DNA of 64,000 bases from Burkholderiales bacterium (GTDB taxonomy: Bacteria; Pseudomonadota; Gammaproteobacteria; Burkholderiales; Burkholderiaceae_C), in assembly GCA_003963115.1 (NCBI GenBank), contig RXJQ01000044.1, positions 110,074 through 174,073 on the forward strand. Reading direction: 5' to 3'. Under the pieces are notes generated by a model. The model was not told the DNA's origin. It ran no database searches and worked only from the letters and a program-made list of their open reading frames with translations. The translations under genes and the position numbers were made by a program. The first letter of the stretch is position 1; the number at the start of each line of letters is the position of its first letter. Below, in pieces: positions 58,077 to 64,000 of this stretch.

Positions 58077-59063
58077 TCATTGCTCCGGGAATATGAGGTG
58101 AATGCGCTGCTGTGACGCGCGCAAATCGATGCCGAGGTGCTCGGCTGTCCGCGTGTTGACCGCCGTCAACACCTGCTTGAGCGTTTGAATGCCACGCTGT
58201 GGGGCGCCATTGCCTTGCAAGGAGGCCAATGCGGCGCCCGCCAGAAAGCGGCCCATTTCCGTGTTGTCAGGGTAAAGCGAAAACAATGCACCACGGCGCA
58301 CATGCACCACATTGCTGGAGAACACCACAAAGCTCTGGTTCCAGGCTTCGCGCAGCACCAGCGGCAGCACCGCGGACTCCTCGACGGTCGTCGAGTCCTG
58401 CGGCAGCCACAACACATCGCGCCGCCCATTCATCGAACCCATGACGTCCTGATAGCGACGCACGGCTGTTTTCAGGTCGTCTGCGTCCAGTGCCACCAGT
58501 TCCAGGCCTTGCGCCTTGGCAGCATCCTTGGCCAGACGGATCAACCACTCGTTCTGCTTGGGGTCATACACCACGATGACGCGTTTGGCACCCGGCATGA
58601 AGGACTTGAGCCGCGCGAACAAGAGCGCAGGATCCGGAGCCAGGCTCTGGACCATCATCCCCTGAGCCTCGGATTCCGGCACCGACAGCACCCCACCGGC
58701 CACCACATTGATCTGGCGGTCCAGCCCAGAAGCAACCTTCAGACCGCTGCGGCCCAATGCAATGACGGCACGCACATTGCGGTGACGCAACTCTTCTGAC
58801 AAGGCAGGTGGATTGGCTCCGGCAACGATGGGAAAACTGGCGATCTTGCCACGCGCCCGTTCTTCGATGCCCTCAATGATGGCGGAGAAGACGCTGCGAT
58901 AGGGTTCACCAATGTCGGGGTAGACCACGGCGAGGCTGGCACGCCCGGCATCATCATCGGCGACGGCCATGCCGGCGTACATGAGGCTACCCAGTACCGC
59001 CATCAACAGAAGCCTTGCGACCTTGTGCCTAACACGCCATGCCGAGAACAAGAAACTCCCCAT
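58077..59063 (-). CDS. Periplasmic ABC-type substrate-binding-like protein (PF04392 type)
   Basis: A 328-residue exported protein with a signal peptide (MAVLGSLMYAGMAVADD). The binding-protein fold is bilobed: LAVVYPDIGEPYRSVFSAII, RAVIALGRSGLKVAS, RVIVVYDPKQNEWLIRLAKDAA, VLWLPQDSTTV, VVFSSNVVHVRRGALFSL and EMGRFLAGAALASLQG. No transporter permease or ATPase is nearby; instead it is coupled to a sensor kinase, so a sensory role is likely. The start is uncertain (59063 or 59099). Confidence 0.8.
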   Translation of the reverse strand: MGSFLFSAWRVRHKVARLLLMAVLGSLMYAGMAVADDDAGRASLAVVYPDIGEPYRSVFSAIIEGIEERARGKIASFPIVAGANPPALSEELRHRNVRAVIALGRSGLKVASGLDRQINVVAGGVLSVPESEAQGMMVQSLAPDPALLFARLKSFMPGAKRVIVVYDPKQNEWLIRLAKDAAKAQGLELVALDADDLKTAVRRYQDVMGSMNGRRDVLWLPQDSTTVEESAVLPLVLREAWNQSFVVFSSNVVHVRRGALFSLYPDNTEMGRFLAGAALASLQGNGAPQRGIQTLKQVLTAVNTRTAEHLGIDLRASQQRIHLIFPEQ

Positions 59064-59258
59064 CTGCTGCCCGACAGGATGACTGCCGACATCCTCCATT
59101 CTGTACTGCTCCACCCCCCATTCTGATGCCCCCAGGCATTCGCGTTCACCACCTTGTTGCATCGTGTGCTCAACTACTGAAAATCGGCCCCCCGATCAAG
59201 GGTTGGCCCGCGAGGGGGGGGATGACGATCGACCGCACCACAGGCATGCTTGCGCCAG

Positions 59259-59287
59259 CCTTAATTGTTTCAACATGTGAATTAAGG
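59259..59287. promoter_or_regulatory. Inverted repeat upstream of the thiamine-diphosphate enzyme cassette
   Basis: Perfect 8-bp arms CCTTAATT (59259-59266) and AATTAAGG (59280-59287) with a 13-nt spacer. It ends 27 bp before the GTG start in an AT-rich island. The size and place fit an operator. The rest of the 251-bp gap (59064-59314) shows no gene. Confidence 0.45.
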
Positions 59288-59314
59288 TTTTTAATGTAAC
59301 AAGGATCTGGCATC

Positions 59315-61147
59315 GTGAAGTCCGCAGCAGTTGTACCGCTGACCCCTCCCTCTCCGACCGTTGGCGCCGCCGCACTGATCGTCTCCTACCTGGAAGCCAT
59401 TGGCGTTGACTTCGTTTTCGGCGTGCCCGGCGGCGCCATTGAGCCGCTCTACAACGCCATGGCGGTCAGCATGCGGCGTGGCGGGCTGCGTCCGGTGGTT
59501 GCCCGGCACGAGGCTGGCGCCGCCTTCATGGCCGACGGCTACACCCGCGAGACGGGCAAGATCGGCGTCTGCGTGGCCACATCGGGCCCTGGCGCCACCA
59601 ACCTGATCACGGGCGTGGCATGCGCCTACGACAACAAGGTGCCCATGCTGGTGATCACCGGCCAGCCGTCCCTGCCGGTGTTCGGCAAGGGGGCCTTGCA
59701 GGAGTCCGCGTGCACCGGCATCAACACGGTGGGCATGTTCAGCCACTGCACCCGCTACAACACGCTGGTGTCGCACATCGACCAGTTGGAAACCAAGCTG
59801 GTGCAGGCACTGATGCGCGCCATTCAGCCGCCGTATGGCCCGGTGCACCTGTCAATTCCCCTGGACTTGCTGCGCAGCAACGTGGAGCAACGTCTGTCGC
59901 CTCAAGGCCTGCAGCTGCTGCTGCAAAAGCCTTCGCTGGTGGACGACGACACCGTCCGCGCCCTGTTTGCCACGCTGCAGCACACCCACAAGATGGCGCT
60001 CATTGTCGGCGGCGACTGCGGCGAAGCCATTGATGCGATCGTCCACTTCGCCGAGATGACCAACTCCTGCTTCGTCACCACGCCGGATGCGAAGGGCCTG
60101 ATCAACCCGCACCACGTGCTGTATCGCGGTGTGTTCGGCTTCGCCGGACACCAGTCGGCTCACGCCGCGCTCAATGACGACGTCGACCTCGTTCTGGCCA
60201 TCGGCACCAGCCTGGGTGAATGGACAAGCGGAGCCTGGAGCAACAGCGTACTCAACCGCAAGCTCGTCCACATCGACAGCACCGATGAGCACTTGCGGCA
60301 TTCCCCCATGGCTCGCCTGCATGTGCGAGGCCGCATCCGCACTGTGTTCGAGCGCCTGCTGGACATGATGCACATCGAGCAGGAGTCACTGGGCATGCCT
60401 TGGGCACCCAAAGTACGGCAGGCCGCGCCCGTGCCCGTGACGCTGCAAGAACCGGAGAAAACCCAAAGCGACGCAACCCCCATCAAACCCCAGCGCCTGA
60501 TGATCGAGTTGTCCAAGCGCTTCCCACCGACCACACGCTTTGTTGCCGACGCGGGCAACGCCACCGCCTGGGCCATCCACTACCTCGACTCCCGCAACAA
60601 CCGTCGACTCGGCCTTGTGCCCTCATCAGGCAACGTCATCAACCCGGCGGCCAATAGCGCCTGGCGTGGAGAACGCCGCCAGGACCATGCAGGCTGGCTG
60701 CGCGTGCTGATGGACTTCGCCCCCATGGGATGGGCCATCGGCGCGGGTGTGGGCATTGCACGGGCCAAGCCGAACTGCCCGGTGGTCTGCCTGACCGGCG
60801 ACGGCAGTTACCTGATGAATGGCCAGGAGATCACCGTGGCCGCTCAGGAAGGCCTGACCGTGATCTTCGTGATCCTCAACGACAGCGCGCTGGGCATGGT
60901 CAAGCATGGCCAGCGACTGGCCGGCGCCGAGCCCATCGCCTTCGAATTGCCGACGGTGGACTATGCACGCGTGGCGCAGGCCATGGGCATACCAGGCCAT
61001 GTCATCCGCGGCCCGGAAGATTTCGATGCGCTCAATATGAGCGAGATGCTCAATCGCCAGGGCCCGACCTTGCTGGACGTTCGCATCGATGCCGAGGAAG
61101 TACCGCCCATGAACCTGCGCATGCAGACGCTGGAGGGCAAGCAGTGA
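59315..61147 (+). CDS. Acetolactate-synthase-like thiamine-diphosphate enzyme
   Basis: A 610-residue ThDP-dependent enzyme. The cofactor-activating glutamate is Glu66 (VARHEAGAAFMADGYTR). The ThDP/Mg motif begins GDGSYLMN at residue 495 and ends with ILND. The FAD/middle domain region reads MALIVGGDCGEAIDAIV. It resembles acetolactate synthase large subunit, but no regulatory subunit or ilv gene is near. The start is GTG 59315 with AAGGA upstream. The stop overlaps the next start (GTGA), so it is coupled to two citrate-synthase-like proteins. Likely reaction: decarboxylation or cleavage of a 2-keto acid or 2-hydroxyacyl compound; the substrate is unknown. Confidence 0.88.
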   Translation: MKSAAVVPLTPPSPTVGAAALIVSYLEAIGVDFVFGVPGGAIEPLYNAMAVSMRRGGLRPVVARHEAGAAFMADGYTRETGKIGVCVATSGPGATNLITGVACAYDNKVPMLVITGQPSLPVFGKGALQESACTGINTVGMFSHCTRYNTLVSHIDQLETKLVQALMRAIQPPYGPVHLSIPLDLLRSNVEQRLSPQGLQLLLQKPSLVDDDTVRALFATLQHTHKMALIVGGDCGEAIDAIVHFAEMTNSCFVTTPDAKGLINPHHVLYRGVFGFAGHQSAHAALNDDVDLVLAIGTSLGEWTSGAWSNSVLNRKLVHIDSTDEHLRHSPMARLHVRGRIRTVFERLLDMMHIEQESLGMPWAPKVRQAAPVPVTLQEPEKTQSDATPIKPQRLMIELSKRFPPTTRFVADAGNATAWAIHYLDSRNNRRLGLVPSSGNVINPAANSAWRGERRQDHAGWLRVLMDFAPMGWAIGAGVGIARAKPNCPVVCLTGDGSYLMNGQEITVAAQEGLTVIFVILNDSALGMVKHGQRLAGAEPIAFELPTVDYARVAQAMGIPGHVIRGPEDFDALNMSEMLNRQGPTLLDVRIDAEEVPPMNLRMQTLEGKQ

Positions 61148-61962
61148 GCTCGCCCTTGCACACCAGTATCTGGCAAGAGGAACCCGAACCCGACAACCCC
61201 TTTGCGACGCGTGCCGCTTACTGTCACGGCTTCGACGTGTATGGGCAGATGCTGGGGCAGGCCCGCTGGGTCGACATGCTGTTCTTGCTGCTCAGAGGAG
61301 AGGCGCCCACGCCCATCCAGGCACGTGCACTGGAAACCCTGGCGGTGGCCTTGGCAAACCCCGGCCCGCGCGACCCCATGGTGCACGCTGCCATGTGTGG
61401 TGGCATCGGCGGCACCCCGGCGGCCGCGAGTCTGATGGCGGCCCTGGCCGTCGGTGCTGGCCAAAGCGGTGGTGCACGAGACGTGTTCCTGGCCATGGGC
61501 AAATGGGCAGCGTGTGAACTCGGCGCATCTCACACCTGGGCCAGCACCTTGGTTCATCACGCGACGCCGCAATGGCTGACTGTCACGGACACGGGCTGGC
61601 CGGCCATCGAGCATGCCGCAGGCTTTGATCCCAATGGTGTCTCCACGCCTACCGTGGTGCGCCAGACCCTGGAGATGCTGGCCAGCCAGGAGGTCGGGCC
61701 ACGCACACTGTGGCTGGCTGAACACCGCACAGCCCTTGAGCAGGCCGCGGGCGTGCCGCTGGCGATGACGGGCATTGCCGCCGCAGCCCTTACTGATCTG
61801 GGCTTCAGCCCCGCACAGGGCGAAATGCTTTACCTGCTTCTCAGGCTCCCAGGAGCAGCTGCCCACGCCATGGAACAAGGCCATATCGGCTTCAAGAACT
61901 TCCCCTATCCGCCGGTGGAACTGGAGAACGACCCATACCGCGGCAAGGAGACACAGCCATGA
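61144..61962 (+). CDS. Citryl-CoA-lyase-like protein (citrate synthase family), first paralogue
   Basis: A 272-residue protein of the short citrate synthase/citryl-CoA lyase type. Features are WVDMLFLLLRGEAPTPIQARALETL, HAAMCGGIGGTPAAASLMAALAVGAGQSGGARDVF and the C-terminal LGFSPAQGEMLYLLLRLPGAAAHAMEQG. Family members make or break C-C bonds between acetyl-CoA-like donors and keto acids. The start GTG 61144 overlaps the preceding stop, and its stop overlaps the next ATG by 4 bp. A longer upstream open frame is a shadow. Activity is inferred from family only. Confidence 0.78.
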   Translation: MSSPLHTSIWQEEPEPDNPFATRAAYCHGFDVYGQMLGQARWVDMLFLLLRGEAPTPIQARALETLAVALANPGPRDPMVHAAMCGGIGGTPAAASLMAALAVGAGQSGGARDVFLAMGKWAACELGASHTWASTLVHHATPQWLTVTDTGWPAIEHAAGFDPNGVSTPTVVRQTLEMLASQEVGPRTLWLAEHRTALEQAAGVPLAMTGIAAAALTDLGFSPAQGEMLYLLLRLPGAAAHAMEQGHIGFKNFPYPPVELENDPYRGKETQP

Positions 61963-62777
61963 ACCGAGGGCCTCAAATGCTGGCGGAGCATGCCGACGTC
62001 TTCAAGACCAAGGTGGGTGCAGCCTTCCCTGGCAGTCATACCATCTTCCTCGGCCAGGATCTGCTGCGCGATCTCAAGGACATGGACTGGCTGGCCCTGT
62101 GCACCATGGGCATCATGGGTCGCCCTGTTCCACCCGAGCACCTGAAGTGGTTCTCACAGGCCTGGGTGCGCACCAGCTACCCCGATGCGCGACTGTGGAA
62201 CAACCGCGTGGCAGCACTGGCTGGCACCACACGCAGCACACCCAATCTGGCCATTAGCGCAGCGCAGGCCGTCTCGGAGGCCGCCATCTTCGGTCGAGGC
62301 AATGAATTCCGCGCCTTGGACTTCTTCCTCAAGACGCGCCAGATCCTGGACAGGGGCACATCTTTGGCTGATCACCTTGAAGGTTTCCTGGGTGATGGAG
62401 GCCGCATGCCTGGCTATGGTCGGCCCATTGCCTCGAAGGATGAGCGCATTCCGCTCGGGCTGGAGATGGCCAAGGAGTTGGGCGTAGGTGATGGCCCGCA
62501 TGTGGCTCTGGCCTTCGAGATCGACCGCTATTTCGCGTCGACCAACAGGCCGTTGCAGCTCAATATGGGAGGCTTGGGAGCCGCGTTTGCTGCCGATTTC
62601 GGGTGGACGCCACAAGAGTTCAACCTCTTCATGTTCATCACATTCCTGGGTGGCATGTACCCCTGCTATGTCGAGGCGACCAGCAAGCCGCCGGCAGCGG
62701 TGTTCCCCATGCGCTGCTCCGACGTGCGCTACGACGGCGTGGCACGCCGCAACTGGGCACCGACCACGGGGCAGTGA
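61959..62777 (+). CDS. Citrate-synthase-family protein, second paralogue
   Basis: A 272-residue protein, clearly different from its neighbour. It has LALCTMGIMGRPVPPEHLKWF, YPDARLWNNRVAALAGTTRST, a segment that aligns with the citrate synthase signature (MPGYGRPIASKDERIP) and LNMGGLGAAFAADFG near the end. In that signature the usual catalytic His (GxGHxxxxxDPR) is replaced by Arg, so it may be an altered or structural subunit. The start ATG 61959 overlaps the previous stop (ATGA). The two may form a heteromeric lyase (inference). Confidence 0.7.
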   Translation: MNRGPQMLAEHADVFKTKVGAAFPGSHTIFLGQDLLRDLKDMDWLALCTMGIMGRPVPPEHLKWFSQAWVRTSYPDARLWNNRVAALAGTTRSTPNLAISAAQAVSEAAIFGRGNEFRALDFFLKTRQILDRGTSLADHLEGFLGDGGRMPGYGRPIASKDERIPLGLEMAKELGVGDGPHVALAFEIDRYFASTNRPLQLNMGGLGAAFAADFGWTPQEFNLFMFITFLGGMYPCYVEATSKPPAAVFPMRCSDVRYDGVARRNWAPTTGQ

Positions 62778-63297
62778 ACCGATGCGGGTCATCCAACAAC
62801 AAAAAGCCCGACCTGGTTTGCTGCATGTACTGGCACATCAGGCTCATGCCTGCAGAATCTGCGTGATGGCCAATCTAGACAGTCTTCTGACGTCTGGGGC
62901 TGCATCCCGGGCGGCCTTGCTGCGACCACACGCACTTCTATGGCGGCCGGAGCGCTACGAGTTTGTGATGAGTAACACCTTCAGAGCCCAGCACTGAGAT
63001 TCAACGTATTGAACGAGTGCGTCTGTGAGCCCCTTGACTGGCAGTACGTTCTCCTTCAACTTGACAGATGAATTGGGCCGGACATGACACCCCTGCCCTA
63101 TGCATATAAAAGGCAGATTGATTGCCACTTTAACTGGACTGCCCTGGGACAAGTCTGAGACGCTCGCGCCCCAATGTCCATCAAGAGCATAAATCCTGCT
63201 GGCCTGACATGCATGAAGCGCGCGATGGCCTATATAGGTCCAATTGATTTGCGCCACCCACATGCAGCTTGTGGTGTGTTATCGCGCAGCCTGCGAA
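62778..63297. other. 520-bp low-coding intergenic region
   Basis: No recognised gene. It is visibly less GC-rich than its surroundings and has several AT-rich stretches. One 102-codon minus-strand frame is present (62955-63263), without a recognised family or clear ribosome-binding site. The region may be a decayed insertion between the cassette and the PEP-CTERM gene. Confidence 0.5.
62955..63263 (-). CDS. Hypothetical 102-residue ORF, doubtful
   Basis: An open frame with ATG at 63263 and a product starting MWVAQINWTYIGHRALHACQ. It contains four Cys and a hydrophobic stretch (VAINLPFICIGQGC) but no known domain. Base composition is lower in GC than flanking genes, which fits either a horizontally acquired small gene or random frame in a degraded region. 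I list it only because it fills an otherwise empty interval. Confidence 0.25.
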   Translation of the reverse strand: MWVAQINWTYIGHRALHACQASRIYALDGHWGASVSDLSQGSPVKVAINLPFICIGQGCHVRPNSSVKLKENVLPVKGLTDALVQYVESQCWALKVLLITNS

Positions 63298-63882
63298 TCA
63301 GGTGGAAGGTCGCCCCGCCTGTTTTGGCCACGATTTCCAAGGGGCAGAGCTATTGGAGTTAACCTGCCGTCCGCCTCGCCACAACCCGATCAACAAGCCA
63401 ACAGACATCAATCCGAGGGTAGAGACTTCAGGCACGGCGCCAGCCGAAAATGCGTACCGGCCCTGGCCAAACACTTGAACACCATTGATCACCTTGACGT
63501 AGCCAATAATGCCTGGGCCGCCAAAGCCGAAGGCAATGTCCTGCACTGGCGAAGCCAAAGGAGGCGGAGGAAAGAAGGCTGCAGTGAAATAGTCTAGCTT
63601 TCCGTTGTCGAGAATCGCTTGGCCGCCTTGCTTGATGTCCGCACGCGTGAACGTCGTGCCCAGCAGATTGAAGTCCAAGCTTGTCAGCGTTAGGTATTCC
63701 ATACCGACGCCTGTGATGCCTCCTGCATCGAAGCTGAAAGTTCCCACAAAGCTGGTGCCTTGCAAGGGCCCGTCGGTCAGCGAGGCCTGAAATTCATATT
63801 GAACGTCTGCCGCATTCGCGATCGGGCAGGCAATCGAGCCGATAAGGGCTATCAACTGGGCGACGATATTCTGGGCTCGCAT
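63298..63882 (-). CDS. PEP-CTERM-type exported protein with extended tail
   Basis: A 194-residue exported protein. The signal peptide is about residues 1-25 (IACPIANAAD). The body is a beta-rich domain (LQGTSFVGTFSFDAGGITG, GNGKLDYF-like). Near the C-terminus lies a PEP-CTERM sorting signal: AVPEVSTLGLMSVGLLIGLWRGGRQ, with VPEV in place of VPEP, a helix and an Arg cluster. Such signals are processed by exosortase. A 21-residue tail after the Arg cluster is abnormal (see findings). The start is ATG 63882; an upstream extension enters the flanking insertion sequence. Confidence 0.82.
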   Translation of the reverse strand: MRAQNIVAQLIALIGSIACPIANAADVQYEFQASLTDGPLQGTSFVGTFSFDAGGITGVGMEYLTLTSLDFNLLGTTFTRADIKQGGQAILDNGKLDYFTAAFFPPPPLASPVQDIAFGFGGPGIIGYVKVINGVQVFGQGRYAFSAGAVPEVSTLGLMSVGLLIGLWRGGRQVNSNSSAPWKSWPKQAGRPST

Positions 63883-63908
63883 GGCGCTCTCCGATTGACA
63901 CCGCACTA

Positions 63909-64000
63909 GTGTTGTGTCCTGCAAATAACTGGCATTAATCTTGAATGCCATGCGGTATCTTGGGAACGGAGATACCGCGATGAGAACAGGCCGACCAAAG
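63909..64000 (+). mobile_element. Left end of an IS630-like insertion sequence (partial)
   Basis: The last 21 bases encode MRTGRPK, the usual opening of many IS630-family transposases, from ATG 63980. A 9-bp perfect inverted repeat GCGGTATCT/AGATACCGC (63952-63960, 63970-63978) sits just before it. The element boundary is guessed at a TA near 63908; it lies upstream of the PEP-CTERM gene. The rest is beyond the window. Confidence 0.5.
63980..64000 (+). CDS. Transposase, first seven codons (cut by window edge)
   Basis: ATG at 63980 followed by AGA ACA GGC CGA CCA AAG gives MRTGRPK. The same opening heptapeptide is common in IS630-type DDE transposases. Only seven codons are visible, so this is suggestive, not proof. 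Confidence 0.45.

Noticed and set aside
60730..61143. Upstream part of the frame of the first citrate-synthase-like protein
   Set aside because: It lies inside the ThDP-enzyme gene; the coupled GTG at 61144 is the sensible start.
59315..61147. Calling the ThDP enzyme IlvB/IlvI
   Set aside because: No small regulatory subunit or ilv neighbour is present and it is coupled to citrate-synthase-like genes, so a branched-chain amino acid role is unlikely.

Overview
The window is about 64 kb of GC-rich (roughly two-thirds G+C by eye), densely packed bacterial chromosome. The gene families and gene order point to a betaproteobacterium of the order Burkholderiales, probably the Comamonadaceae/Leptothrix-Rubrivivax side: a BPSS1780-family membrane protein, recG-oxyR, queA/tgt, a caa3-like cytochrome oxidase locus with Burkholderiales-type small assembly proteins, a DUF2145 protein, and a PEP-CTERM protein. 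No rRNA, tRNA or CRISPR array was seen.

Layout. 1-10.7 kb is housekeeping: ppk1 (cut by the left edge), polA, a small outer-membrane barrel, thrB, a membrane protein, oxyR and recG on the minus strand, then queA. A hybrid sensor kinase sits between queA and tgt (10.7-14.3 kb), and a 121-bp imperfect inverted repeat follows tgt. 15-22 kb is a long minus-strand run: an EEP-fold membrane protein, a CPBP intramembrane protease, two tandem LplT-like transporters (one fused to a PlsC-type acyltransferase), a DUF2145 protein, a small exported protein and a YiaA-like protein. It faces a divergent XRE regulator. 22.8-26.1 kb holds tonB-exbB-exbD in an apparent operon with a CaiB/BaiF CoA-transferase.

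26.2-36.8 kb is a partial type VI secretion locus: tssA on plus; OmpA-like protein, tagF, tssM, an unrecognised membrane protein, PAAR and a membrane-anchored M15 peptidase on minus. The sheath, tube and baseplate genes are absent, so the rest of the apparatus must be elsewhere. 36.9-39 kb carries folE, a BLUF photoreceptor and a sugar-phosphate mutarotase. 39-48.7 kb is a complete cytochrome c oxidase biogenesis region: ctaC, ctaD, a 42-residue assembly protein, ctaG, a DUF2970 protein and ctaE, then SURF1, a SCO-like protein, ctaA, ctaB and SCO1.

48.8-53.8 kb has a degenerate BioC-like methyltransferase, comF, a TPR-methyltransferase fusion, an SGNH hydrolase and an SDR oxidoreductase. 53.8-59.1 kb is a three-gene sensory/uptake unit: TonB-dependent receptor, hybrid kinase and periplasmic binding protein. 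59.3-62.8 kb is a translationally coupled cassette of one thiamine-diphosphate enzyme and two different small citrate-synthase-family proteins. This cassette is the best candidate for an undescribed pathway. The right edge has a PEP-CTERM protein with an odd tail and the first codons of an IS630-like transposase.

Functional links. The TonB-ExbB-ExbD proteins could energise the receptor near 54 kb. The CPBP protease and the PEP-CTERM protein may belong to the same exosortase-linked sorting system, whose exosortase is not in the window. Heme A synthesis, copper delivery and oxidase subunits together supply one terminal oxidase.
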